Origin: Tomitella cavernea
GTDB taxonomy: Bacteria > Actinomycetota > Actinomycetes > Mycobacteriales > Mycobacteriaceae
Assembly: GCF_016599145.1 (NCBI RefSeq)
Contig: NZ_JAENKO010000021.1
Span: 1 to 64,000, forward strand
DNA length: 64,000 nucleotides
Direction: 5' to 3'
Part shown: piece by piece, positions 9,255 through 17,970 of the stretch
How the letters are laid out: the number at the start of each line of letters is the position of its first letter
Position numbering within the stretch: the first letter of the stretch is position 1
Position numbers and translations under genes: made by a program
Notes under the pieces: model-generated
What the model was told of the DNA's origin: nothing
The model's database searches: none
Seen by the model: the letters and a program-made list of their open reading frames with translations, nothing else

Positions 9255-9310
9255 GTGGCCTGATTGTGTCCACGAGGGTTTTGGAGAATCGACATGTCCT
9301 GGCGGCTGCC

Positions 9311-12300
9311 ATGACGCGGATCGCGCTGCTGTCCACGTCCGATACCGATTTGCTGTCCGCGCGCGCCTCCGGCGCCGGTTTCGCATTGGGAAACCCCGCG
9401 CGCACCGACGTTTCCGGCGTCGGGCCCGGCTCCCTCGACAGGTTGCTCGACGGTGCCGCGCTGGTGGTGGTGCGCATCCTCGGCTCGGCCCGGTCCTGGC
9501 AGGACGGGCTCGACGCGGTGCGGGCGCGGGGCGTCCCGGTGGTGGTGCTCGGCGGCGAGCAGGCGCCGGACGCGGAGCTGATGGCGCACTCGACCGTGCC
9601 CGTCGGCACGGCGGCCGAGGCGCACCGGTATCTGGCCTATGGCGGGCCGGAGAACCTCGCCCAGCTGCACGCCTTTCTCACCGACACGGTGCTGCTGACC
9701 GGCGAGGGGTTCGCGCCGCCGCGGGAGCTGCCCGAGTGGGGACTGGGTGAGTGGCAGTCTCCCGGCGCCGGGGTGCCAGGGGACCGCCCGCGGGTCGGGA
9801 TCCTGTACTACCGGGCCCACCACGTCAGCGGCAACCGGCGGTTCGTGACCGACCTGGCCGAGGCCGTCGCGGAGCAGGGCGCCGAGCCGGTGCCCGTGTT
9901 CTGCTCGTCGCTGCGCACCCCGCCCTCCGACCTGCTCGAGGCGCTGTCCACGCTGGACGCGCTGGTGGTCACGGTGCTGGCGGCGGGTGGCACGCGCCCC
10001 GCGCACGCGCAGGCCGGCGGCGACGACGAGGCGTGGGATGTCGGCGCACTCGCGGCCCTGGACATCCCGATCCTGCAGGGGCTGTGCCTGACGTGGGACC
10101 GCGAGACCTGGGCCGGGTCCGGCGAGGGCGTCTCGCCGATGGACGCGGCCTCGCAGATCGCGGTGCCGGAGTTCGACGGCCGCATCATCACCACCGCCTT
10201 CTCGTTCAAGGAGTTCGACGACGACGGCCTGCCCCGGTACGTCACCGACCCGGAGCGGTGCCGGCGGGTCGCGGGGATCGCGGCCGCCCATGCCCGGCTG
10301 CGGCACGTGCCGGTGGGCGAGCGGCGGATCGCGCTGATGCTCTCGGCCTACCCGACGAAGCACTCGCGGGTGGGCAACGCCGTCGGCATGGACACCCCGG
10401 TGTCCGCGGTGCGGCTGCTGCGCGCGCTGGCGGCGGCCGGGTACGACCTGGGCGAGGAATCCGAGCGCCCGTGGCTCACACTGGACGGCCCCGGCAGCGC
10501 CGACGGCCCGGACGGCGACGATGCGGCCGCCGGCAACCGGCTCATCCACGCGCTCATCGACGCCGGCGGCCAGGACGAGGACTGGCTCACCGCCGCGCAA
10601 CTGGCAGGCAACCCGGTGCGCGTGTCGGCGCGGCAGTACCGCGAGTGGACGGCCGAACTTCCGGGAGAGCTCACCGGCGCGATGCGCGCGGCGTGGGGCG
10701 AGGCGCCGGGCGCGCTGTTCGTCGACGAGTCCGGTGACGCCGCGGGCGGCGGCGACATCGTGCTGGCCACCCTGCGTGCCGGCAACGTGGTGTTGATGAT
10801 CCAGCCGCCGCGCGGGTTCGGCGAGAACCCGGTGGCGATCTACCACGACCCGGACCTGCCGCCCAGCCACCATTACCTGGCGGCGTACAAGTGGGTCGAG
10901 CGCGGGTTCGGCGCGCACGCGGTGGTGCACCTGGGCAAGCACGGCTCCCTCGAGTGGCTGCCCGGCAAGAACGCGGCGCCGTCCGCCGCATGCGCCACCG
11001 ACGCGGCGCTGGCGGACCTGCCGATGATCTACCCGTTCCTGGTGAACGATCCGGGCGAGGGCGCACAGGCGAAGCGCCGCGCGCACGCCACCATCGTCGA
11101 TCACCTCATCCCCCCGATGGCGCGCGCCGAATCCTACGGCGACATCGCCCGCCTGGAGCAGTTGCTGGACGAGCACCAGAACATCTCGGCGATGGACCCG
11201 GGCAAGCTGCCGGCGATCCGCCAGGAGATCTGGACGCTGCTGCGCGCGGCGAAGATGGACCAGGACCTGGGCATCGACGAGGAGCTCGAGGGCGAGGCGT
11301 TCGACGACATGTTGCTGCACGTCGACGGCTGGCTGTGCGAGATCAAGGACGCGCAGATCCGCGACGGTCTGCACGTGCTCGGTCAGGCGCCGGATCCGCG
11401 CCAGCGGGTGGACCTGGTCCTGTCGATGCTGCGCGCCGCGCAGGTGTGGGGCGGCACGTCGCACGCGCTGCCGGGGCTGCGCGCCTCTCTTGGGCTGGTC
11501 GAGGGTGCCGACCTGGCCGCCGTCGACGCCGCGGAGACCCGGGCCCGCGCGCTGGTGCAGGCGATGGAGGACGCCGGCTGGGATCCGTCGGCGGCACCGG
11601 AAATAGTTGCGGACAAGGAGGTCGCCGGCGCGCCGGGCGCCGACGCGGCGGAGGTCGCGCGGGTGCTGGAGTTCGCGGCGGAGCAGATCGTGCCGCGGCT
11701 GGCCCGGACCACCGACGAGATCGGCGCGGTGCTCCGCGCCCTCGCCGGCGGCTATGTCCCGGCGGGGCCGTCGGGTTCGCCGCTGCGTGGGCTCGTCAAC
11801 GTGCTGCCGACGGGGCGCAACTTCTACACCGTCGATCCCAAGGCGATCCCGTCGCGGCTGTCGTGGGAAACCGGGCAGGCGATGGCCGAGTCGCTGGTGC
11901 AGAGGTACCTGGCGGAGACCGGCGGCTATCCTGCCTCGGTCGGACTGTCCGCCTGGGGCACCTCGGCCATGCGCACCGCCGGCGACGACATCGCCGAGGT
12001 GCTCGCGCTGCTGGGAGTGCGGCCCCGCTGGGACGCGGAGTCCCGGCGGATAATGGGCCTGGACGTGGTGGGTCTCGGCGAACTGGGCCGCCCGCGTATC
12101 GACGTCACGGTGCGCATCTCAGGGTTCTTCCGGGACGCGTTCCCCCACGTGATCGACCTGCTCGACGACGCGTTCGCGCTCGTCGCGGCGTTGGACGAGT
12201 CGGACGAGGACAACTATGTTCGCGCCCACGTGCGGGCGGACGCCGCAGCGCACGGCGACGAGCGCCGCGCACGCACCCGCATCTTCGGATCCAAGCCGGG

Positions 12301-12997
12301 GGCATACGGGGCGGGGATCCTCCAGCTGATCGAGTCGGGCAACTGGCGCGACGATCGCGACCTCGCCGAGGTGTACACCGCGTGGGGCGGATTCGCCTAC
12401 GGCCGCGGTCTGCACGGCGAGCCGGCGGCCGAGGACATGCGCACCAACTACGCGCGGATCGCGGTGGCGGCCAAGAACACCGACACCCGCGAGCACGACA
12501 TCGCCGACTCGGACGACTACTTCCAGTACCACGGCGGCATGATCGCGACGGTCCGCGCGCTGACGGGCAGCGCACCTCGCTCCTACATCGGCGATTCGAC
12601 CAGTCCCGACGCTGTGCGCACGCGTTCGCTCGGCGAGGAGACCGCGCGTGTGTTCCGGGCCAGGGTGGTCAACCCGCGGTGGATGGCGGCGATGCGCCGG
12701 CACGGCTACAAGGGGGCCTTCGAGATGGCGGCCACCGTCGACTACCTCTTCGGCTACGACGCCACCGCGTCCGTGGTGCATGACTGGATGTACGAGTCGC
12801 TGGCGCAGAACTACGCGTTGGACGAGGTGAACCAGGACTTTCTGCGCGAGGCGAACCCGTGGGCGCTGCAGGGCATCATCGAGCGGCTCACCGAGGCCGC
12901 CGACCGCGGACTGTGGGCCGAGCCGGACCCGGACACGCTCGACGCGATGCGTCGGGCGTACCTGGAGGTCGAAGGGGACCTGGAGGACCGGGGGTGA
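9311..12997 (+). CDS. cobN: Aerobic cobaltochelatase large subunit, CobN
   Basis: CobN is the corrin-binding subunit that inserts cobalt, using ATP hydrolysis by its AAA+ partners. It has 1228 residues, near the family norm of about 1200. The N-terminus MTRIALLSTSDTDLLSARAS is typical. Family motifs include LSAYPTKHSRVGNAVGMDTP, HLGKHGSLEWLPGKNAA, the GGYVPAGPSGSP and VLPTGRNFYTVDPKAIPS region, SVGLSAWGTSAMRTAGDDIAE and the C-terminal MAATVDYLFGYDATA. I chose the ATG at 9311 over an in-frame GTG at 9266 because it fits the family start. The gene is riboswitch-controlled and overlaps cobF by four bases. The first gene in the window could supply the ATPase subunit. Confidence 0.97.
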   Translation: MTRIALLSTSDTDLLSARASGAGFALGNPARTDVSGVGPGSLDRLLDGAALVVVRILGSARSWQDGLDAVRARGVPVVVLGGEQAPDAELMAHSTVPVGTAAEAHRYLAYGGPENLAQLHAFLTDTVLLTGEGFAPPRELPEWGLGEWQSPGAGVPGDRPRVGILYYRAHHVSGNRRFVTDLAEAVAEQGAEPVPVFCSSLRTPPSDLLEALSTLDALVVTVLAAGGTRPAHAQAGGDDEAWDVGALAALDIPILQGLCLTWDRETWAGSGEGVSPMDAASQIAVPEFDGRIITTAFSFKEFDDDGLPRYVTDPERCRRVAGIAAAHARLRHVPVGERRIALMLSAYPTKHSRVGNAVGMDTPVSAVRLLRALAAAGYDLGEESERPWLTLDGPGSADGPDGDDAAAGNRLIHALIDAGGQDEDWLTAAQLAGNPVRVSARQYREWTAELPGELTGAMRAAWGEAPGALFVDESGDAAGGGDIVLATLRAGNVVLMIQPPRGFGENPVAIYHDPDLPPSHHYLAAYKWVERGFGAHAVVHLGKHGSLEWLPGKNAAPSAACATDAALADLPMIYPFLVNDPGEGAQAKRRAHATIVDHLIPPMARAESYGDIARLEQLLDEHQNISAMDPGKLPAIRQEIWTLLRAAKMDQDLGIDEELEGEAFDDMLLHVDGWLCEIKDAQIRDGLHVLGQAPDPRQRVDLVLSMLRAAQVWGGTSHALPGLRASLGLVEGADLAAVDAAETRARALVQAMEDAGWDPSAAPEIVADKEVAGAPGADAAEVARVLEFAAEQIVPRLARTTDEIGAVLRALAGGYVPAGPSGSPLRGLVNVLPTGRNFYTVDPKAIPSRLSWETGQAMAESLVQRYLAETGGYPASVGLSAWGTSAMRTAGDDIAEVLALLGVRPRWDAESRRIMGLDVVGLGELGRPRIDVTVRISGFFRDAFPHVIDLLDDAFALVAALDESDEDNYVRAHVRADAAAHGDERRARTRIFGSKPGAYGAGILQLIESGNWRDDRDLAEVYTAWGGFAYGRGLHGEPAAEDMRTNYARIAVAAKNTDTREHDIADSDDYFQYHGGMIATVRALTGSAPRSYIGDSTSPDAVRTRSLGEETARVFRARVVNPRWMAAMRRHGYKGAFEMAATVDYLFGYDATASVVHDWMYESLAQNYALDEVNQDFLREANPWALQGIIERLTEAADRGLWAEPDPDTLDAMRRAYLEVEGDLEDRG

Positions 12998-13788
12998 CCG
13001 GCCACGCACACGGCCGGCGCCGCGCCCTGGTCGTGGGCATCGGGGCGGGCGGGCTCGATCAGGTGACGGTCGAGGCGGTCCGTGCCCTGAACGCGGCGGA
13101 CGTCTTCCTGGTGACGGACAAGGACGGCAGCGGTGGCGCCGCGGGAGCCGGAGATCTGGTGCGCCTGCGTGAGGCGGTCATCGCACGGCATCGCACGGAC
13201 CCGGAACGCCGGATTGTGCGGGTGGCGGATCCGCCGCGGAACCGTGCGCCGCGCGACGACGCCGAATACGCGGCGGCGGTGCGGGACTGGCACGCCGCGC
13301 GCGCACGCGCCTGGGCGGACGCCCTGACTGAGGCGCTGCCGGACGGAGGGACCGCGGTGGTGCCGGTGTGGGGCGATCCGGCGCTGTACGACTCGGCGGT
13401 GCGCGTGCTCGAGCAGGCACGCGGCCTCGGCGCAGATCTGGAGTACGAGGTGATCCCGGGGGTCAGCAGTCTGACCCTGCTGGCCGCGCGGCACCGACTG
13501 GTGCTCAACAGGATCGGCGGCGCCGTGCTCGTCACCACGGGCCGTCGGCTGGCGGCCGACGCGGCGGGCGGCACGGACGACCTGGCGGTCATGCTCGACG
13601 GCGGACTCGCCTGTGCGGACCTGCCCGGTGAGTGGGAGATCCACTGGGGCGCCAACCTGGGCACGGACGACGAGGAGCTGGTGGCGGGGCCGCTGGCGGA
13701 GGTGCTTCCCGCGATCCGTGCTGCCCGCACCCGCGCGAAGGCCGCCCGCGGTTGGGTGATGGACGTCTACCTCCTGCGCCGCATTTAG
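12994..13788 (+). CDS. cobF: Precorrin-6A synthase (deacetylating), CobF
   Basis: CobF methylates C1 of precorrin-5 and extrudes the acetyl group, giving precorrin-6A in the oxygen-dependent pathway. The 264-residue protein has VVGIGAGGLDQVTVEAVRALNAADVFLV at its start, VVPVWGDPALYDS in the middle and IPGVSSLTLLAARH, all typical. The GTG start overlaps the cobN stop (GTGA), so it is in the riboswitch-controlled cobN operon. M. tuberculosis is known to lack cobF, so its presence here means this step does not depend on an unknown substitute. Confidence 0.94.
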   Translation: MTGHAHGRRRALVVGIGAGGLDQVTVEAVRALNAADVFLVTDKDGSGGAAGAGDLVRLREAVIARHRTDPERRIVRVADPPRNRAPRDDAEYAAAVRDWHAARARAWADALTEALPDGGTAVVPVWGDPALYDSAVRVLEQARGLGADLEYEVIPGVSSLTLLAARHRLVLNRIGGAVLVTTGRRLAADAAGGTDDLAVMLDGGLACADLPGEWEIHWGANLGTDDEELVAGPLAEVLPAIRAARTRAKAARGWVMDVYLLRRI

Positions 13789-13956
13789 CCGGGCCTACCT
13801 GCGGTGCTGCCCGGCCGACGACAGGACCTGGATGTGCAGTCGCAGGACGGTCTGATCGCCGACGCCGCAGCGGCCGACATCGCCGCCGCGGGTGCGGTCT
13901 CCACCGAGGTGGCGATGCATTTCAAGATACTCGTTGCGTTTCCTATCGCGTCCGCA

Positions 13957-13992
13957 TACTCTCAATAAGGTACGAATCAGTATCCTATTGAG
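13957..13992 (+). promoter_or_regulatory. Promoter and inverted-repeat operator of the MFS-tetR pair
   Basis: CTCAATAAGGTAC (13961-13973) and GTATCCTATTGAG (13980-13992) form an 11-of-13 inverted repeat with a 6-base spacer, the size of a TetR-family site. A -35-like TTGCGT (13934-13939) and a -10-like TACTCT (13957-13962) are 17 bases apart, so the repeat overlaps the promoter and the first transcribed bases. The next two genes are an MFS exporter and a TetR regulator, so autoregulated repression is a reasonable inference. The rest of 13789-13956 holds no convincing gene. Confidence 0.65.
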
Positions 13993-14007
13993 GAACGGGG
14001 TGCAGTA

Positions 14008-15462
14008 ATGGCCACCCGTACTGTGCCGGCGCCGCCGGCCTCCGATGAGCGCTTGTCGCCGTCGACCCGCAAGACGCTGTCCGTGCTGGTGTTCGGCGGT
14101 GCCGCGGCGATACTCGACTCCACGGTGGTCACGATCGCGCTGGACCGGCTGACCTCGGCGCTGGGGGCGTCGACCGGCACGATCCAGTGGGTGGTGACCG
14201 CGTATCTGCTGGCGCTGGCGGTTGCGGTGCCGCTGACCGGCTGGGCGCAGGCCCGCCTGGGCGGGAAGCGGGCCTGGATCACCGCGCTGCTGGTGTTCGT
14301 CGTGGCCTCGGCGGCGTGCGCTGCGTCGTGGAACGTAGGCAGCCTGATCGCCTTCCGCGCCTTCCAAGGGTTCGGTGCCGGGCTGATCATGCCGCTGATG
14401 CAGACGCTGGCCATGCAGTCGGTGGGCAATGCGGGCGGCAGGATCATGGGCAAGGCGGTGGCGACGGTGACCGTGCCGCTCGCGGTCGGGCCGATCCTGG
14501 GCCCCGTGCTCGGCGGAATCATCCTCAGTGGGCTGAGCTGGCGATGGATCTTCCTGATCAACGTGCCGGTGGTCGCAGTCGGGGTGGTCCTGGCGTGGCG
14601 GATGCTCGCACCGGACCGGCCGGTGCGAGCGCACCCGGCGGACAAGCTGGATCTCCTCGGGCTGTGCCTGCTGGGGCCCGGCCTGGCCGGCCTGCTGCTG
14701 GGACTGTCCCACCTCGCTTCGGGCGCGCAGTTCGTGCGCATCGACACATCGTTGCCGCTGTTCGGCTCACTCGCATTGCTCGCCGCGTTCGCATGGTGGT
14801 CGATCCGGCGCCGTGGGGGCGCGCTGGTGGACGTCACCCTGCTGGCCCGCCGCTCCCTGTCGATCGCCTCGATCGTGTTGTTCGCAGCGGGGGCGGTGCT
14901 CTACGCGGGGATGGTGCTCCTGCCGTTGTACTGGCAGCAGTTGCGCGGGGCGACGGTCCTGGAGACCGCGTTCCTGCTGATCCCCATGGGCGTCGGTGCG
15001 CTGTTCGCCCGCGTCATCGCCGCACGGTTGGCCGCGCGCATCGGGCCACGGTGGGTGACGGTCGGCGCGTTCCTGGTGACGGCGGCGGGGACGGTGCCGT
15101 TCGCCTTCGCCGGCGCGCACACCGGCCAGTGGTGGCTCGGCGTGGTGCTGTTCGTCCGCGGGCTCGGGGTGGGCGCGGTGGTCATGGCCCCGATCATGGC
15201 CGCCTACGCGGACGTCCCGCACGAGCAGATGCCGCACGCCACGATGCTCACCCGCATCACGCAGCAGGTCGGGGCATCGTTCGGGGCCGCCCTCATCGCC
15301 GTGCTCCTGCAGTCCCGCTCGGATCTCGGGGCCGAGGCGGCGTTCCACTACGTATTCTGGTGGACGACCGCCCTCACCGTCCTGGCGCTGATCCCCGCGT
15401 TGGCATTCCGCCGTGCAACGCTCGCACCAGCAGGGGAACCCGATCGCGCCGACGGGCGATAA
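14008..15462 (+). CDS. MFS drug exporter, DHA2 (EmrB/QacA) family
   Basis: This 484-residue inner-membrane protein has the DHA2 pattern with about 14 predicted membrane segments. Near the N-terminus it has the family motif LDSTVVTIALDRL, then TIQWVVTAYLLALAVAVPLTGWAQARLGGKRAW (motif A), RAFQGFGAGLIMPLMQTL and GPILGPVLGGIIL (motif C, antiporter signature). It likely expels small organic compounds using the proton gradient; the substrate is unknown. The ATG follows GAGGAAC. The operator described above lies at its promoter and the TetR gene follows 38 bases downstream. Confidence 0.92.
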   Translation: MATRTVPAPPASDERLSPSTRKTLSVLVFGGAAAILDSTVVTIALDRLTSALGASTGTIQWVVTAYLLALAVAVPLTGWAQARLGGKRAWITALLVFVVASAACAASWNVGSLIAFRAFQGFGAGLIMPLMQTLAMQSVGNAGGRIMGKAVATVTVPLAVGPILGPVLGGIILSGLSWRWIFLINVPVVAVGVVLAWRMLAPDRPVRAHPADKLDLLGLCLLGPGLAGLLLGLSHLASGAQFVRIDTSLPLFGSLALLAAFAWWSIRRRGGALVDVTLLARRSLSIASIVLFAAGAVLYAGMVLLPLYWQQLRGATVLETAFLLIPMGVGALFARVIAARLAARIGPRWVTVGAFLVTAAGTVPFAFAGAHTGQWWLGVVLFVRGLGVGAVVMAPIMAAYADVPHEQMPHATMLTRITQQVGASFGAALIAVLLQSRSDLGAEAAFHYVFWWTTALTVLALIPALAFRRATLAPAGEPDRADGR

Positions 15463-15500
15463 CCGTGGTGACGGGCATCTGCGACAGTGAAGGGGAGACG

Positions 15501-16097
15501 ATGGGCGGCAGCGGTCCGTCGAGGCGGCGCGGAGCCGAGCTCGAGCGCGCGATCCTCGACGCGGCGTGGGACCAGCTCGTGGCCGAAGGCTACGGCAGGT
15601 TCACCATCGAGGCGGTCGCGGCGCGGGCACGCACCAGCAAGCCGGTGCTCTACAGGCGGTGGCGGACCCGCGAGGAGCTCTTCCGCGCGACGATCCGGCA
15701 CCGCGGCGCGGCGCACGTGCAGCCGGTGCCGGACACCGGCGGCGTCCGCGGGGATCTGCTCGCCGTGCTGCGCGGCGCGAACTCCGGCCGCAGCAATGTC
15801 ACCGCTCTACTGTCGGTGCTGGTGACCAGTAATTTCGAGGACATCGGGATGTCGCCTTCCGAGCTCCGGGCGGAGCTGATCGGAGACCGGGCGACGTCGG
15901 TGGACCTCATCCTGGACCGGGCGCGGAAGCGCGGGGAGGTCGACGCCGCGAAGCTGACGCCGCGCATCGCCGACCTGCCCTTCGCGCTGCTCCGCCACGA
16001 GTTCTTCATGACGTTCCGGCCGGTGCCCGAGGAGGTGCTCACGGAGATCGTCGACGAGATCTTCCTGCCCCTGGTCGTGCCGGACGAGGCTCAGTAG
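15501..16097 (+). CDS. TetR/AcrR family transcriptional regulator
   Basis: This 198-residue repressor has an N-terminal TetR helix-turn-helix (AILDAAWDQLVAEGYGRFTIEAVAARARTSKPVLYRRW, about residues 16-50) and a TetR_C-like ligand domain with MTFRPVPEEVLTEIVDEIFLPLV at the end. AGGGGAGACG precedes the ATG. Its position behind the exporter gene and the inverted repeat upstream of that gene suggest it represses the pair. Its 3' end overlaps the opposing NlpC/P60 gene by 7 bases. Confidence 0.9.
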   Translation: MGGSGPSRRRGAELERAILDAAWDQLVAEGYGRFTIEAVAARARTSKPVLYRRWRTREELFRATIRHRGAAHVQPVPDTGGVRGDLLAVLRGANSGRSNVTALLSVLVTSNFEDIGMSPSELRAELIGDRATSVDLILDRARKRGEVDAAKLTPRIADLPFALLRHEFFMTFRPVPEEVLTEIVDEIFLPLVVPDEAQ

Positions 16098-16771
16098 ATC
16101 CGGCGCACGATGTGGATCGGCGGTTCGTCGGCGAGCGGGGTGAGGCCGATGGGCACGCCGTAGTCGTAGGCGTTCCACACCTGACCGAAGCCCGCGTAGA
16201 TGCCGATGTGCGAGTTGTCCTCGCGGAAGATGATGAGGTCGCCCGGCTGGATGTTGTTCAGCGGCACGTTGACGCCGTCGTAGATCTGGTCGTAGGTGGT
16301 GCGGCCGATGTCGATGCCCAGCTGCCGGTAGGCCCACCACACCAGGCCGGAGCAGTCGTAGCTGTTGGGCCCCTCGGCGCCCCACGCGTAGGGCTTGCCC
16401 ACCTGCGTCATGGCGGCGCCCAGTGCGACGAGCCCGCGGGGGCTGGGGATGGGCAGCGCGCCCGCACCCGCGCCGATGCTGCCGGAGCCGGCCGATCCGA
16501 GCGATCCCAGCGACCCGGTGCTGCCGGAGGAGCCCGCGCTTCCGGACCCGAGGCTCTCCGATCCGAGGCTGGACGAGGGCGCGGCGAGGGCCGTGGTGGC
16601 CGGGGTGACGACGGCGACGGCCGTCACCGCCGCGCCGATGGCGGCACGGCGCAGGGCGGGGACGACGACGGGCCTGCGGGGTGCACGGTGGCGGGGCGTG
16701 CGTCGACGGAGGGGCCCCGGCGTCTCGCGGGACGCAGGGTTGGTTCGGGACACAGGGTTGGTTCGGGACAC
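16091..16771 (-). CDS. Secreted NlpC/P60 (C40) peptidoglycan hydrolase
   Basis: This is a probable cell-wall endopeptidase of about 226 residues. A basic N-region followed by AAIGAAVTAVAVVTPATTALA forms a secretion signal. A Ser/Gly-rich linker follows, then the catalytic NlpC/P60 domain with Cys in YDCSGLVWWAYRQLG, His in SHIGIYAG, and GDLIIFRE between them. The GTG at 16771 has GGGAG seven bases upstream. A duplicated 18-bp segment (16738-16755, 16756-16773) copies the start region, so a second in-frame GTG exists at 16753. The peptidase domain resembles the RipA/RipB/RipD group of mycobacteria. Confidence 0.88.
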   Translation of the reverse strand: MSRTNPVSRTNPASRETPGPLRRRTPRHRAPRRPVVVPALRRAAIGAAVTAVAVVTPATTALAAPSSSLGSESLGSGSAGSSGSTGSLGSLGSAGSGSIGAGAGALPIPSPRGLVALGAAMTQVGKPYAWGAEGPNSYDCSGLVWWAYRQLGIDIGRTTYDQIYDGVNVPLNNIQPGDLIIFREDNSHIGIYAGFGQVWNAYDYGVPIGLTPLADEPPIHIVRRIY

Positions 16772-16773
16772 AG
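16738..16773 (-). repeat. 18-bp direct duplication covering the NlpC/P60 start codon
   Basis: Two identical copies of GGTTGGTTCGGGACACAG (plus strand) stand head to tail. On the minus strand each carries the in-frame GTG that can start the NlpC/P60 protein and encodes Val-Ser-Arg-Thr-Asn-Pro. Only the distal copy has a Shine-Dalgarno-like sequence next to it. Confidence 0.95.
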
Positions 16774-16774
16774 A

Positions 16775-16915
16775 GGTGCTCCCATCTGTGGCGAGGCCGT
16801 GCTGACTCGGCCGGCCTGGACGATTCCGGAAGGTGAGCAGTGCGTGCCGTCCCCGACTACGGCGGCGGCCGGCGCACACGCGGCGCCGGTCACGGTCACG
16901 AACCTATAACACGTT
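16775..16915 (-). ncRNA. Structured 5' leader of the NlpC/P60 gene, possible c-di-AMP (ydaO) riboswitch
   Basis: The minus strand between a possible -10 (TTATAG) near 16910 and the GTG at 16771 is about 140 bases long. It contains a strong hairpin (CCGGCGC...GCGCCGG), GTCGGGGACGGC, and near the 3' end GGCCGAGTCAGC followed by GGCCTCGCCACAG. These resemble ydaO blocks (GCCGGGGA..C, CCGA..CAGC, CCTCG). Actinobacterial ydaO elements are known upstream of NlpC/P60 and Rpf genes. The match is by eye and several ydaO blocks are imperfect, so this is a candidate only. Confidence 0.35.
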
Positions 16916-16981
16916 GGACCGTCGCGCAGGGGGAATCCGGAAATCGTGACTGGAGGCTTCGAGCCCGGAGCGGACCGCCGA

Positions 16982-17009
16982 TTGACATATGCACAACCAT
17001 GCATATGAT
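16982..17009 (+). promoter_or_regulatory. Promoter and perfect inverted-repeat operator of the CDF metal exporter
   Basis: TTGACA (16982-16987) and TATGAT (17004-17009) are near-perfect -35/-10 hexamers with 16 bases between. Seven bases later comes ATG at 17017, so the mRNA is likely leaderless. The perfect inverted repeat CATATGCA (16986-16993) / TGCATATG (17000-17007), spacer 6, covers the space between the hexamers. AT-rich ATATG-type repeats like this are typical ArsR/SmtB metal-sensor sites. No ArsR gene is in the window. Confidence 0.8.
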
Positions 17010-17016
17010 GAGCGGT

Positions 17017-17970
17017 ATGGGAGACACGCACGAGCACAGCGGCCACGCGCACGGCATCACCGCGGACGCGGACCGGCGGTACCTGTGGATCGCGCTGCTG
17101 CTGATCCTGGGGCTGATGGCCGGCGAGGTGGTCGTCGGGTTCCTCACCGGATCGCTGGCGCTGCTCGCGGACGCGGGGCACATGGTCTCCGACGCCGCGG
17201 CCATCGCCCTATCGCTCGGCGCGATGGCGCTCGCGGCCCGCCCCGCCTGGGGCTCCTACACTTTCGGTCTCAAGCGCGTCGAGATCGTCTCCGCCCTCAT
17301 CAACGGGGTCACACTGCTGCTGCTCGCGGTCTTCTTCACGGTGATGTCGGTGCTGCGGCTGATCGACCCGCCGGAGGTCGAGGGCGGGGCCGTGGTGATC
17401 GTCGCGCTCATCGGCATCGTCGTGAACCTGCTGGCCACGTGGTCGCTGAGCAAGGCCAACCGGCAGAGCCTCAACGTCGAGGGCTCGTTCCAGCACATCC
17501 TCACCGACCTCTACGCGTTCATCGGCACGGCGGTGGCCGGGACGGTGATCTACTTCACCGGTTGGGTACAGGCCGACGCGCTGGCCTCGCTGTTCGTCGC
17601 CGCGCTCATGCTCAAGGCCGGGTACGGGCTGCTGCGCGACGGCGGACGGGTGGTGCTCGAGGCCGCCCCGCGCGGCGTCGACCCGGACGAGATCGGCCGG
17701 CGCATGGCCGCGCATCCCGACATCGACGAGGTGCACGACCTGCATGTGTGGGAGGTGACCTCGGGGTTCCCGTCGCTGTCTGCGCACGTGATCGTCGCCG
17801 ACATCGCCCCGTGCCACGCGGTGCGCGCGGAGCTCGAGCGGCTCCTGCACGACGACTTCGGCATCACGCACACCACGCTGCAGGTCGATCACGCGGCATC
17901 GCGCGACGACCACGCCGGCCACCACGGCACCGACTGCCCCGAACCGGTGAGCGGGGCGGACACGCGCTGA
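17017..17970 (+). CDS. Cation diffusion facilitator (ZitB/CzcD-type) metal exporter
   Basis: This 317-residue membrane transporter likely exports Zn(II) or a similar divalent metal in exchange for protons. A His-rich N-terminus (HEHSGHAHG) precedes six membrane segments. The metal-site pattern HMVSD (in LLADAGHMVSDAAA) and its TM5 partner SFQHILTDLYAFIG give the HxxxD/HxxxD zinc site. The cytoplasmic C-terminal domain has DEVHDLHVWEVTSGFPSLSAHV. The last residues are again His-rich. I chose the ATG at 17017 from the promoter geometry; earlier in-frame ATGs (16999, 17005, 17008) lie inside the operator. Confidence 0.93.
   Translation: MGDTHEHSGHAHGITADADRRYLWIALLLILGLMAGEVVVGFLTGSLALLADAGHMVSDAAAIALSLGAMALAARPAWGSYTFGLKRVEIVSALINGVTLLLLAVFFTVMSVLRLIDPPEVEGGAVVIVALIGIVVNLLATWSLSKANRQSLNVEGSFQHILTDLYAFIGTAVAGTVIYFTGWVQADALASLFVAALMLKAGYGLLRDGGRVVLEAAPRGVDPDEIGRRMAAHPDIDEVHDLHVWEVTSGFPSLSAHVIVADIAPCHAVRAELERLLHDDFGITHTTLQVDHAASRDDHAGHHGTDCPEPVSGADTR

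Noticed and set aside
13793-13969. Plus-strand frame after cobF with protein-like composition, about 50 residues from a GTG
   Set aside because: No ribosome site, no family resemblance, and its stop lies in the exporter operator. It might be a gene remnant but cannot be supported.
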